The notes: generated by a model from the letters alone, not told the origin. A stretch of 64,000 bases of DNA from Pseudooceanicola endophyticus (GCF_018760365.1 NZ_JAHIAB010000006.1:186001-250000), one strand, 5' to 3'. Shown: positions 46,924 to 55,573, counted from the stretch's first letter. Program-made: numbers and translations.

Positions 46924-47706
46924 TCAGGCGCTGTTCCCCTTGCGCGACAGCCGGGGGCGCAGCACATGCGGCCGGGCCGCATCATAGAGCGCACTGTCGG
47001 CGAAATCGCCCACCTCGCCCAGCACCGGCCCAACCAGCACCAGCGCGGTGCGGGTGATCTTCTCGGCGCGGACCTTCTCCTGGATGTCCGACAGGGTGCC
47101 GCGGATGAAGGCCTGATCCGGCCAACCCACCCGGTAGGCCACCACAACGGGACAATCAGCGCCGTAATAGGGCACCAGCTGGCGCTCGATCTCGCGCAGG
47201 TGGCGAATGCCCAGATGAATGGCCAGGGTCGTGCGCGAACGGGCGAAATTCTCCAGCGTCTCGTGTTCGGGCATGGAGGTGCTCTTCATGCTGATCCGGG
47301 TCAGCACGATCGACTGGCCGATCTCGGGCACCGTCAGCTCCTGGCCCAGTGCCGCCGCCGCCGCCGCATAGGCCGGAACGCCGGGCACGATCTCGTAGTC
47401 GATCCCGTCGGCCCGCAGCCGCCGGATCTGCTCGGCGATCGCCCCATAGAGCGAGGGATCTCCCGAATGCACCCGTGCCACGTCCTCGCCCCGCGCCCGC
47501 GCGGCCAGGATCTCCGCATGGGTCTCCTCCAGCGTCATCGGCGCGGTGTCCATCACCCGCGCCCCTTCGGGCGCACCGGCCACCACCTCGGCCGGCACCA
47601 GGCTGCCGGCATACAAACACACCGGACAGGCCCCGATCAGCCGCTGCGCCTTCAGTGTCAGCAGTTCCGGATCCCCCGGCCCCGCCCCGATAAAATAGAC
47701 CTTCAT
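46924..47706 (-). CDS. cobM: Precorrin-4 C11-methyltransferase
   Basis: This 260-residue SAM-dependent methyltransferase begins MKVYFIGAGPGDPELLTL and has ARVHSGDPSLYGAIAEQI and VVAYRVGWPDQ, as in CobM/CbiF. It methylates precorrin-4 at C11 in corrin synthesis. ATG 47706 starts the motif; an upstream ATG 9 bases away is also possible. It is the last cob gene of the operon, with a repeat copy between it and cobJ. Confidence 0.95.
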   Translation of the reverse strand: MKVYFIGAGPGDPELLTLKAQRLIGACPVCLYAGSLVPAEVVAGAPEGARVMDTAPMTLEETHAEILAARARGEDVARVHSGDPSLYGAIAEQIRRLRADGIDYEIVPGVPAYAAAAAALGQELTVPEIGQSIVLTRISMKSTSMPEHETLENFARSRTTLAIHLGIRHLREIERQLVPYYGADCPVVVAYRVGWPDQAFIRGTLSDIQEKVRAEKITRTALVLVGPVLGEVGDFADSALYDAARPHVLRPRLSRKGNSA

Positions 47707-47738
47707 CACATCCATCCCGGCAAGGCCCCGGCCCCACC

Positions 47739-47800
47739 CATTTTCTTGTTCCAAATACCTCGGGGGAGTCGCGCAAGGCGCGACGGGGGCAGAGCCCCCT
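47739..47800 (+). repeat. Intergenic repeat, type A, full copy inside the cob operon
   Basis: CATTTTCTTGTTCCAAATAC is followed by CTCGGGGGA, the palindrome GTCGCGC-AAG-GCGCGAC and GGGGGCAGAGCCCCC. It separates cobJ and cobM. Confidence 0.85.
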
Positions 47801-47843
47801 CTTCTCCCGATTGCGCCCCTGGCGGCGAGGGTCAGGCCCCCTC

Positions 47844-49658
47844 TTATCCCTTGACCGAAAGATCACCATCGATCCGCCGGGCATAGCCGCGGGGCGTGTA
47901 CATACGCTCCCCCTCGCCCAAGGCTGCCAGTTTCGAATTGCTCGACCCAACCAGCACCACGGTCAGCATGTCGACCTCGTCGACCTCCAGCGCATCAAGG
48001 CGGCGGTAGCGCACCGCCTCTTCTGGCCGCCCGAGATTGCTGGCCAGCATCACCGGCGTATCGGCGGGGCGATGCTGCAACAGGATCTCGCGCGCCTCGG
48101 CCAGCAGGGTACGCCGGGTCTTCGACACCGGGTTATAGAAGGCGATGACGAAATCACCCTCCGCCGCCGCCTTCAGCCGCCGCAAAATATCATCCCGCGG
48201 CGTCAGCAGGTCCGACAGGGAGATCGCACAGAAATCATGGCCCAGCGGCGCACCCGCCCGCGCCGCCGCCCCCTGCAGGGCCGACACGCCGGGCGAACAG
48301 ATCACCTCGATGCGCCGCGCCGCATCGCTCACGCCCAACTCCTCGGGGCCGCGATCCAGCAGTTCGAAGACCAGCGCGCCCATGGCATAGATCCCGGCAT
48401 CCCCCGAGCAGACCAGCGCCACGTTGCGCCCCTCGCCCGCGCGTTCCAGCGCATAGCGGCAGCGCGCCTCCTCGCCGCCCAGCGGGAAGTCGCTGCGCGC
48501 CTTGCCCAGGGCCAGCGGTCCCAGCAGATCGATGTACAGACCATAGCCCACCAGTTCCTCGGCCTCCGAGACCAGCCGCGACACTTCCGGCGTGCGCCAG
48601 CTCGCCTGACCGGGGCCGATCCCCACGACCGACAACCGCCCGCGCGGACGCCCGCTCAGCGTGGTGATCGGCTCGGGCGCGCGGGCCAGCGCGCAGGTCG
48701 CATTGGCGCTCTTCACCTTGACCTGCGCCAGCATCGCCTCGGCCCCCGCGCCTGCCAGAGCAGCCCCCTCGGCCACCCCGTGGCAGCCGACCTCGGCAAA
48801 GACCACTTCGGAGGGGGTTGCCAGCCGTCCGGCCTCGGCCTCCAGCTCCGCCGCCGTATAGACCCTGAGCGGCACGCCCAGTTTCGCGGCCAGCGCATTC
48901 ACCGCAGGCTCGTCGGCCTTCAGATCCAGCGTGCAGAGCGCCGCAATCGCCCCCGGCGCCACGCCGCTCTCGGCCAGCACGCCCTGAACCAGCGCCTCCA
49001 GTTCCTCGGGTGCGCAGTTGCGCGCACAGCCCACCCCCAGGGTGAAGACCTGCGGATGGAAGGCCAGAACGCCCTCGGGCTGCGGCCCGACGTCGACGCC
49101 GATCGCCACATCCCCCTTAGGCAGCCCCGAAAGCCAGTCGGCCCGCTCCGCCCAGATCCCCGACAGGGCAGCCCCGGCGCCCGACAAGAGCCGCGCCATG
49201 GCGTTTTGCGCCAGCGCGGGCGTGCCCAGGGTCCAACCCACAGGCGGCTCGTCCAGCGCCAGGCCCAGCGTCACGTCCCCGGCGGTGGTCACGGCGGCCA
49301 CGGCCTCAAGCGCCTGGGCGATCTCGCGCGCCAGACGGTTCGCGCCGCGATGCCCGCCCAGCAGCGGCACCACCACCGACCCGTCATCGCTGACGGAGAT
49401 CACCGCAGGCTCGGCCTTCTTGTCGGCCAGCAGCGGCGCCACGGCCCGGATCAGGATGCCGCTGGCACAGATCCCCACCACGGGGCGCCCGGCGGCAAAC
49501 ATCTCGCGCGCGAAATCCAGCGCATTGGCAAAGGTGGCATCCGCCCCGGCCACGCGCCCGGCGCGCCCGTGCAGCGGCACGCCCAGAGCCTCCGCCACCT
49601 TGCGGCCCACGGCCTCTCCCGCGCCCGAGACGCACATCACCACCGGAGTCACAGCCAA
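47844..49658 (-). CDS. cobJ: CbiG-CobJ fusion (precorrin-3B C17-methyltransferase)
   Basis: The 604-residue protein joins two enzymes. Residues 1-335 are CbiG-like (N-terminal PVVGICASGILIRAVAPLL, PLLGGHRGANRLA; C-terminal GVGCARNCAPEELEALV). Residues 343-590 are the CobJ methyltransferase (LSVVGIGPGQASWRTPEV, VCSGDAGIYAMG, FYNPVSKTRR). CobJ methylates C17 and contracts the ring. CbiG opens the lactone in the anaerobic route, and its C-terminal half resembles CobE of the aerobic route. It overlaps cobI by 10 bases. Confidence 0.93.
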   Translation of the reverse strand: MAVTPVVMCVSGAGEAVGRKVAEALGVPLHGRAGRVAGADATFANALDFAREMFAAGRPVVGICASGILIRAVAPLLADKKAEPAVISVSDDGSVVVPLLGGHRGANRLAREIAQALEAVAAVTTAGDVTLGLALDEPPVGWTLGTPALAQNAMARLLSGAGAALSGIWAERADWLSGLPKGDVAIGVDVGPQPEGVLAFHPQVFTLGVGCARNCAPEELEALVQGVLAESGVAPGAIAALCTLDLKADEPAVNALAAKLGVPLRVYTAAELEAEAGRLATPSEVVFAEVGCHGVAEGAALAGAGAEAMLAQVKVKSANATCALARAPEPITTLSGRPRGRLSVVGIGPGQASWRTPEVSRLVSEAEELVGYGLYIDLLGPLALGKARSDFPLGGEEARCRYALERAGEGRNVALVCSGDAGIYAMGALVFELLDRGPEELGVSDAARRIEVICSPGVSALQGAAARAGAPLGHDFCAISLSDLLTPRDDILRRLKAAAEGDFVIAFYNPVSKTRRTLLAEAREILLQHRPADTPVMLASNLGRPEEAVRYRRLDALEVDEVDMLTVVLVGSSNSKLAALGEGERMYTPRGYARRIDGDLSVKG

Positions 49659-50350
49659 GGATCATTCCCCTTACGAACCAGAATCATCGAAAAATAAGGC
49701 GCCGTTTCAGGCGCATCGCACAGCGGCACCACCACCTCTTCGGGCAGGGTGGCACGCTCCACGTAGACGGCGCGACCTTCCAGCCCCAGCCCGGCCAGCA
49801 CGGCACGGATCTTCGCCAGATGCCGCCCGACCTTCATGATCGCCACGCTGTCGGCAGCGGCAATGCGCGCCGCCATCTCGGCCTCGGGCAGCGGGCCGGG
49901 GATCACCTCCAGCCGCTCGTTCCTGGCCACCAGCGGCAAGCGCGCCCGCGCCGAGGACGCCGAAACCGAGGTCACCCCCGGCACGATCTCGACCGCGAAG
50001 CGCCCCTCAAGACGTGCGAACAGGTACATGAAGGAGCCATAGAAGAACGGGTCGCCTTCACACAGGCACACCACGTCCTCGCCCGCAGCCAGCGCCTCGG
50101 CGATGGCTTCGGCCCCGGCATCATAGGCGGCCTGCGCCGGCCCCCGTTCCACCACCATGGGCACATCCATGACGATTTCCCTCACATCGGGCGCGATCAG
50201 CCCGGCGGCAATGCGGCGCGCGAAACTCTCGGCGCCGGCCAGCGTCGGATAGGCAATGACCCGCGCCGCGCCGATCAGCCGCGCGGCCTTCAGCGTCACC
50301 AGCTCCGGATCGCCCGGCCCCAGCCCGACACCATACAGCCGACCGCTCAT
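49649..50350 (-). CDS. cobI: Precorrin-2 C20-methyltransferase
   Basis: This 233-residue SAM methyltransferase starts MSGRLYGVGLGPGDPELVTL and has CEGDPFFYGSFMYL and VEIVPGVTSVSA, typical of CobI/CbiL. It makes precorrin-3A. ATG 50350 has AAAGGGG upstream, which lies within the end of a type B repeat. It sits between cobL and the fused cobJ. Confidence 0.96.
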   Translation of the reverse strand: MSGRLYGVGLGPGDPELVTLKAARLIGAARVIAYPTLAGAESFARRIAAGLIAPDVREIVMDVPMVVERGPAQAAYDAGAEAIAEALAAGEDVVCLCEGDPFFYGSFMYLFARLEGRFAVEIVPGVTSVSASSARARLPLVARNERLEVIPGPLPEAEMAARIAAADSVAIMKVGRHLAKIRAVLAGLGLEGRAVYVERATLPEEVVVPLCDAPETAPYFSMILVRKGNDPWL

Positions 50351-50360
50351 GCCGCCGCCC

Positions 50361-50392
50361 CTTTCATCTTTCCAAAAATACGGACTCCCCAC
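50361..50392 (+). repeat. Intergenic repeat, type B, short copy inside the cob operon
   Basis: TTTCATCTTTCCAAAAATAC is followed by GGACTCCCC. The hairpin half is lost. On the minus strand its end supplies the purine-rich cobI ribosome binding site. Confidence 0.7.
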
Positions 50393-50393
50393 A

Positions 50394-51590
50394 TCAGCGT
50401 TTCAGCACCGACCATTGGGTAACGCCCATCTGCGGCTTCCACCCGCGCAGCCGCCCCACCGGGGCCATCCGCGCAACCGAGATCCGTACCAGATCTCCGC
50501 CCAGGTCCGCCTGCATCCGCGCCAGCAACGCCTCGCTCTCCAGCGTCACGGCATTGGCGACCAGCCGTCCGAAGGGCTTCAGCGCGGCCCAGGCCTGCGT
50601 GACCGTTGCTTCCGACACCCCGCCACCGATGAAGACCGCGTCCGGTTCCGCAAGCCCGCTCAGCGCCTCGGGCGCCCGGCCCTCGACCAGATGCAGCCGG
50701 GGCGCCCCCAGCCGCAGGGCATTTTCCGCCGCCAGCGCCCGGCGGTCGGCACGCGGTTCGATCCCGATGGCGCGGGCATCGCGGGCGCCCCGCATCCATT
50801 CCACCCCGACCGAGCCGCAGCCCGACCCGATGTCCCACAGAAGCTGGCCGCGCATCGGCATCAGTTTTGCCAGCGTCAGCGCGCGCAGCTCCTGCTTGGT
50901 GAAATTGCCGTCATGGACAAAGGCGTCATCCGGCAGACCGATGCGCGGCAGGACCTGCGCCTCCGGCCCCGCGATGCACTCGACCGCAAGGGTATGGAAG
51001 GCCGGCACCTCGGCGTCCCAGCTTTCGGCCAGACCGTCGAAGCGGGCCTCCTCCGCGCCGCCCATATGGGCGAGAACGGTCATGCGCGCGGCGCCGTAGC
51101 CGCGATCGCGCAGCAGCGCCGCGATCTGGCCGGGGGTCTCGGACCCGGCGGTCAGCAGCAAGAGCCGCGCGCCGGGCTCCACGAAGCGCAGCACCTGTTC
51201 CGCCGGGCGGCCATGCACCGTCAGCGTCTCCACATCCGCCAGCGACCAGCCCATCCGGGCCGAGGCCAGCTGAAAGGCCGACACCTGGGGGTGATAGGTG
51301 ATCTCCGAAACCGGGATCTCGCGCCCGATGCGGGCGCCGACGGAATACCAGAGCGGATCACCCGTCGCGAGGACCACCACCCTGCGCCCCCGATGGGCCA
51401 GCAGCGTGTCGATCATCGCATCGAAGGGCGAGGGCCAGGCGAGGCGTTCCGCCGTGGTGTTGCCGCACAGGCCATGGTGGCGGGCGCCGCCCAGGATCAC
51501 CTCGGCGTCCGCCACCACGGCGCGGGTGGCGGAAGAGAGGCTCTCTTCCCCCGCCGCGCCCAGGCCGACGATGTGCAGCCAGGGGGTCAT
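50394..51590 (-). CDS. cobL: Precorrin-6Y C5,15-methyltransferase (decarboxylating)
   Basis: This 398-residue bifunctional enzyme has an N-terminal CbiE-type tetrapyrrole methylase (HIVGLGAAGEESLSSATR, VLATGDPLWYSVG) and a C-terminal CbiT-type domain (LLWDIGSGCGSVGVEWMR). It methylates C5 and C15 and decarboxylates the C12 side chain to give precorrin-8. The cobH stop overlaps its start by 4 bases (ATGA). Confidence 0.96.
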   Translation of the reverse strand: MTPWLHIVGLGAAGEESLSSATRAVVADAEVILGGARHHGLCGNTTAERLAWPSPFDAMIDTLLAHRGRRVVVLATGDPLWYSVGARIGREIPVSEITYHPQVSAFQLASARMGWSLADVETLTVHGRPAEQVLRFVEPGARLLLLTAGSETPGQIAALLRDRGYGAARMTVLAHMGGAEEARFDGLAESWDAEVPAFHTLAVECIAGPEAQVLPRIGLPDDAFVHDGNFTKQELRALTLAKLMPMRGQLLWDIGSGCGSVGVEWMRGARDARAIGIEPRADRRALAAENALRLGAPRLHLVEGRAPEALSGLAEPDAVFIGGGVSEATVTQAWAALKPFGRLVANAVTLESEALLARMQADLGGDLVRISVARMAPVGRLRGWKPQMGVTQWSVLKR

Positions 51591-52225
51591 GCAGATTCGC
51601 CCGGCAGGCCTGCCGCCAGGGCGTTGACCGCCGCCGAAGCCATGGCCGAGCCGCCCTTGCGGCCCCTGAGCGCCACGAAATCGCAGCCCCGGGGATTGGC
51701 GGCGAGCTCTGCCTTGCTTTCGGCGGCGCCCACGAAGCCCACCGGGAAGCCCAGGATCACCGCGGGTTTCGGCGCGCCCGCATCCAGCGCCTCGAGCAGG
51801 TGAAACAGGGCGGTCGGCGCGTTCCCGATGGCCACGACAGCGCCCTCGAGACGGTCACGCCAAAGCTCCACCGCCGCGGCCGACCGGGTGGTCCCCAACT
51901 GCGCCGCCAGCCCGGGGACGGAAGCGTCGTTGAGCGTCACGAGGACCTCGTTTTCCGCCGGCAGGGCGCGGCGGATGATGCCCGCGCCGACCATCTCGCA
52001 GTCACACAGGATCGGCGCGCCGGCCCGCAGGGCGGCATGGCCCCTGGCATAGGCCTGCGCCGAGAAGGCGAGGCGGTCGGCGATTTCCACCATGCCGCAG
52101 GCGTGGATCAGCCGGATCGCCATCCGATCAAGCCCCGCCGGGAAACGCTCCAGCCGGGCTTCGCGACGCACGGTGGCAAAGCTTTCCGCGTAGATGGCGG
52201 CAGGGTCCTTCAGGTAGGGACGCAT
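51587..52225 (-). CDS. cobH: Precorrin-8X methylmutase
   Basis: This 212-residue enzyme moves the C11 methyl group to C12 and gives hydrogenobyrinate. Family motifs include the active His in RLIHACGMVEIAD, ILCDCEMVGAGI and GFPVGFVGAAESK. I chose ATG 52225 because a GAGG site is 8 bases upstream; the ATG 12 bases earlier has none. It overlaps cobL by 4 bases. Confidence 0.95.
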   Translation of the reverse strand: MRPYLKDPAAIYAESFATVRREARLERFPAGLDRMAIRLIHACGMVEIADRLAFSAQAYARGHAALRAGAPILCDCEMVGAGIIRRALPAENEVLVTLNDASVPGLAAQLGTTRSAAAVELWRDRLEGAVVAIGNAPTALFHLLEALDAGAPKPAVILGFPVGFVGAAESKAELAANPRGCDFVALRGRKGGSAMASAAVNALAAGLPGESA

Positions 52226-52245
52226 CGGGGGCCTCATGTGGGACG

Positions 52246-52291
52246 CCGGAGGCAGGGCCTCCGGCGGGCATATTTAAGGAAAGATGAAAGC
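52246..52291 (-). repeat. Intergenic repeat, type B, inverted copy
   Basis: On the minus strand it begins just after the cbiX stop: TTTCATCTTTCCTTAAATAT, then GCCCGCCGGAGG and a CCTCCGGC arm. It lies between cbiX and cobH. Confidence 0.7.
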
Positions 52292-52292
52292 C

Positions 52293-53477
52293 TTACGGCT
52301 TGCGCCGGGCGCTTTCGGGACCATGCGGGTGTTTCGCATGGGGATATTCCGGGTGGGCGTGATCATGGTGGTGATGCCCGTGATCATGATCATGCGGATG
52401 ATCGTGGTCGTGCCCATGGTCATGATCGTGGTGGTGGTGCCCGTGGTCATGGGCGTGATCGTGATCATGGTCGTGCCCATGATGATGCCCGTGGCCATGG
52501 CCGTGGTGATGGTGGTGGTCCATGTCGAGACGGCATTCCCCGGTGCAGAACGTGTCGCACAGGGTGCAGTCCTCGACGTTGGAGCCCGGCGCCGAGGCGC
52601 CCTGGCCTTCCACATGGTGGTGGTGGCTTTCCTGCGGACTGCCGACCTCGGCCTCGAAGCCCAGGATCTGGGTGCGGTACTTGCAGGTTGCGCAGTTCGG
52701 CGGGGGCACCTCGCCGACCTGTTCTGTGATGCGTTCCGCGAAGGTTTCCAGCACCTTGGGGTGATCGTTCAGATAGCCCGCCTTGACGAACTGGATCCCG
52801 GGATGGCTGGCGGCAACCTTGTCGGTGAAGCCGTAGATCCGGTCGATCAGGATGCCGGTGAAGAGGAAATAGGGGAAGACCAGCACCCGCTTGTAGCCAA
52901 GCTTCGTCACATGGGTCAGGCAGGGTTCGACCAGCGGGAAGGTGACGCCGGAATAGCCGGTTTCGCACCAGCCGAAGCCCAGCCCCTCGTGCAGCATCCG
53001 GGCGATCTTGGCGACATTGCCGTTGGCATCCGGATCCGAGGCGCCGCGGCCGATCACCACCAGGCAGGTCTCCTCGTAGGGGACCGGGCCCTGTTCGGCA
53101 TCGGCGGCCTCCATGGCGTCGCGGATACGGGCGCCGGCGGCGGCGATCATCTTGGGATCGACACCCAGTTCGCGACCATAGGTGATCTCGATCCCGTGCT
53201 TCGCGGCATAGGTGTTCAGCACCGTCGGGATGTCGTTCTTCGCATGCATCGCGGCAAACAGCATCCCCGGCACCGCCAGGATCCGCTCGCAGCCCGCGTC
53301 GCGCAGCCGGTCAAGGCCGTCGCGGATCACCGGGTTGGCGAATTCGAGGTAGCCGTAATCCACCTCCCAGTCGCGGGGCAGCAGCGCAGGCAGTTTCTGG
53401 GCCAGGACGGCAAACTCGTCCACGGCGGCCTGGCTGCGCGAGCCATGGCCACAGATCATAACACCGGTTTTCATCAT
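52293..53477 (-). CDS. cbiX: CbiX-type sirohydrochlorin chelatase with a His-rich tail
   Basis: This 394-residue protein has two chelatase halves. Motif GVMICGHGSRSQAAVDEF near the N-terminus carries the metal histidine; MHAKNDIP holds the second. Residues about 265-320 hold two cysteine clusters (CATC and CTLCDTFCTGEC), and the last 74 residues contain about 37 histidines mixed with Asp and Gly. CbiX inserts cobalt into sirohydrochlorin or precorrin; the tail looks like a metal store. It is upstream of cobH in the operon. Confidence 0.92.
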   Translation of the reverse strand: MMKTGVMICGHGSRSQAAVDEFAVLAQKLPALLPRDWEVDYGYLEFANPVIRDGLDRLRDAGCERILAVPGMLFAAMHAKNDIPTVLNTYAAKHGIEITYGRELGVDPKMIAAAGARIRDAMEAADAEQGPVPYEETCLVVIGRGASDPDANGNVAKIARMLHEGLGFGWCETGYSGVTFPLVEPCLTHVTKLGYKRVLVFPYFLFTGILIDRIYGFTDKVAASHPGIQFVKAGYLNDHPKVLETFAERITEQVGEVPPPNCATCKYRTQILGFEAEVGSPQESHHHHVEGQGASAPGSNVEDCTLCDTFCTGECRLDMDHHHHHGHGHGHHHGHDHDHDHAHDHGHHHHDHDHGHDHDHPHDHDHGHHHHDHAHPEYPHAKHPHGPESARRKP

Positions 53478-53478
53478 C

Positions 53479-53748
53479 TTACGCCTTCTGAAGCTCGCCC
53501 TCGGCCTCGGCGTCGTCCGAGGCCTCCTCGGCCTCCTCGCCCTCGGCCTGCGCCTTGTCCTCTTCGGATTTTGCCTTCACGCCGCGCAGCAGTTGCCAGG
53601 CGGCGATCGCCAGCGCGGCGCCCAGGGCCGCAGCCCCCAGCCAGTGCGCATGACCGGCGGCCTCGGCCAGGTGGCCGGGATGGGCGGCGGCGGGCAGCGG
53701 CAGCAGGGCCAGCAGGACCGGACCTGCGGCGGCAAAACGAATGGGCAT
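53479..53748 (-). CDS. Small His-containing membrane protein, DUF6732-like
   Basis: This 89-residue protein has an N-terminal signal-like helix (PVLLALLPLPAAAHPGHLAE), a histidine cluster (HPGHLAEAAGHAHWLG), a second hydrophobic helix and a highly acidic tail (EEAEEASDDAEAEGELQ). The pattern recalls the DUF6732 family of Rhodobacterales. Two bases from cbiX, it is probably the first gene of the cob operon and may be involved in cobalt or nickel handling. AAGGAG precedes ATG 53748. Confidence 0.75.
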   Translation of the reverse strand: MPIRFAAAGPVLLALLPLPAAAHPGHLAEAAGHAHWLGAAALGAALAIAAWQLLRGVKAKSEEDKAQAEGEEAEEASDDAEAEGELQKA

Positions 53749-54168
53749 CGGGCGCTCCTTCCTGTCGGTGGCCCGGAGGCCTGAGATTGGTCAAGCGGGA
53801 GGAAGGAAACGACGCGCACCCCACGGGCAGCGGGGCGCGTCCTGTCGACGATGCCCCCGGGCCCCCGATCTGGGTCGGCCCCGCAGCGCACTCCTGTCCG
53901 GCCCGCTCCGGGCTCGTCTGCTTCGTCTATAGGCGTTGCGCCCCGGCGGCGCAATCAAAGCCCCACCGGCGCGCGCAATCCCCGCAGGCCGGGCCGGTTC
54001 AGCCTGCAGACCTGCGGCACGAAAGCACAGGAAGTAGGGATCCCGGGGGAGTGATGTGCACAGACGCACTTCGCCTGCGCGCCTGTCGGGCTTGGCCGGC
54101 GGCCCGTCCCGGCCTAGCTGAGGGGCAGATCAATTATACCCAGATATGATGCAAGGAGGGCTTTTCCG
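53749..54168. other. Divergent intergenic region (420 bp) with a structured cob leader
   Basis: On the minus strand this is the leader of the cob operon. It is strongly structured, with a near-perfect stem pairing GACGCG...CCCC with GGGG...CGCGTC (about 53812-53843). The word GACAGG recurs at about 53762, 53843, 53902 and 54086. No B12 box or other riboswitch core is seen. The plus-strand end carries the glutathione transferase promoter and ribosome binding site. Confidence 0.55.
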
Positions 54169-55164
54169 ATGGGCCTGTTGGTAGACGGCAAGTGGCAGGA
54201 CAAGTGGTACGACACCAAGGCGACGGGGGGCTCCTTCGTGCGCACGGTGGCGCAGTTCCGCAACTGGGTGACCGCCGATGGCGCCCCCGGACCCACCGGC
54301 AAGGGCGGTTTCAGGGCGGAAAGCGGGCGCTATCACCTCTATGTTTCCTATGCCTGCCCCTGGGCGCACCGGACGCTGATCTTCCGCGCCCTGAAGGGCC
54401 TTGAGGATCACATCACCGTCTCCGTCGTGCATCCGCACATGCTGGGCGAGGGCTGGACCTTCGACACCGATTTCGACGGCGCCACCGGCGACACGCTGAT
54501 GGGACTGCGCTACATGCGCGATGTCTACCTGAAGGCCGATCCGGAAATCACCACCCGCGTCACCGTGCCGGTCCTCTGGGACAAGCAGCAGGGCGAGATC
54601 GTCTCGAACGAAAGCTCCGAGATCATCCGGATGCTGAATTCCGCCTTCGACGGGATCACCGGCAACCATGACGATTACTGGCCCGAGGCCCTGCGCGAGC
54701 GGATCGAGGCACTGAACACGCGGATCTACGACACCGTCAACAACGGCGTCTACAAGGCCGGCTTCGCAACCTCTCAGGAGGCCTATGATGCCGCCGTGGG
54801 GCCGCTGTTCGACAGCCTCGACTGGCTGGAGGGGATCCTGTCGGAGAACCGCTACCTGCTGGGCGACACCCTGACCGAGGCCGACTGGCGCCTGTTCACC
54901 ACGCTGATCCGCTTCGACACGGTGTACCACACGCATTTCAAGTGCAACCGCAAGCTGATCCAGCAGTACCCGGCGCTCTGGGGCTATGTGAAAGAGCTGT
55001 ACCATGTGCCCGGGATCGCCGCGACGGTGCATTTCGATCACATCGCGCACCACTACTACTACAGCCACGACACCATCAATCCGCACCGCATCGTGCCGGT
55101 GACGCCCGCGCTCGACCTCGACAGCCCGCATGGCCGCGAGGCGCTGAGCCGCGCTGCCGCCTGA
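54169..55164 (+). CDS. Glutathione S-transferase, xi class (glutathionyl-hydroquinone reductase)
   Basis: This 331-residue cytosolic enzyme has the catalytic cysteine in YACPWAHRTLIFR and the flanking GRYHLYVSYAC. The helical domain has NNGVYKAGFATSQEAYDAAV and HTHFKCNRKLIQQYP, all hallmarks of YqjG/xi-class enzymes. These reduce glutathionyl-hydroquinones. AAGGAGGG precedes ATG 54169. It is separated from the divergent cob operon by a long gap. Confidence 0.92.
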   Translation: MGLLVDGKWQDKWYDTKATGGSFVRTVAQFRNWVTADGAPGPTGKGGFRAESGRYHLYVSYACPWAHRTLIFRALKGLEDHITVSVVHPHMLGEGWTFDTDFDGATGDTLMGLRYMRDVYLKADPEITTRVTVPVLWDKQQGEIVSNESSEIIRMLNSAFDGITGNHDDYWPEALRERIEALNTRIYDTVNNGVYKAGFATSQEAYDAAVGPLFDSLDWLEGILSENRYLLGDTLTEADWRLFTTLIRFDTVYHTHFKCNRKLIQQYPALWGYVKELYHVPGIAATVHFDHIAHHYYYSHDTINPHRIVPVTPALDLDSPHGREALSRAAA

Positions 55165-55204
55165 TACTTGACGCCTGACACTTGACGCCTTCGGCGCCGG
55201 AGCC

Positions 55205-55573
55205 CTAGCGGGCGACGGCGCCGTAATGTTCGACCATGGCGGCCAGATCCGCCGGGGGGGCCCCGCTGTTCATCAGCGCGCAGGCATTCACCGCGTGGCG
55301 GAAGATCGACCCGTCCGAGAAGAAGCTGGTGTCGGTGACGAAGATCACCCGGGCCTCGGGCTGTCGGTAGCTGGCGTAATCCGCGATGGCCAGCGCCGAC
55401 CCCTCGTCCAGCACCAGATCCATCACCAGAACGTCGAAGGTGCGCGCGCCCAGCAGCGCCACCGCCGCCTCCTGGCCATGGACCAGTTCGGCCTGCATGC
55501 CCTGACGGTCCAGATGCCGCTTCCACAGCCAGCCCAGGTTCGGCTCGCTCTCGACGATCAGGACACGGGGCAT
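55205..55573 (-). CDS. Orphan single-domain response regulator
   Basis: This 122-residue receiver-only protein begins MPRVLIVESEPNLGWLWKRH, with phospho-Asp52 (VMDLVLDEGSAL) and IFVTDT. The usual KP loop lysine near residue 100 is missing (SIFRHAVNACALM), so it may not work as a classical phosphoswitch. GGAGGGG lies before ATG 55573; an in-frame ATG at 55645 would add 24 residues. No kinase is adjacent. It is convergent with the glutathione transferase gene. Confidence 0.8.
   Translation of the reverse strand: MPRVLIVESEPNLGWLWKRHLDRQGMQAELVHGQEAAVALLGARTFDVLVMDLVLDEGSALAIADYASYRQPEARVIFVTDTSFFSDGSIFRHAVNACALMNSGAPPADLAAMVEHYGAVAR

Noticed and set aside
53749-54120. Cobalamin riboswitch upstream of the cob operon
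   Set aside because: Reading the leader strand I find no B12 box and no CACTGG-type core, although a real one exists at 63190-63382.
55166-55190. Direct repeat ACTTGACGCCT twice with a 14-base period after the glutathione transferase gene
   Set aside because: Only two copies and no further ones nearby; too short to be called an element.
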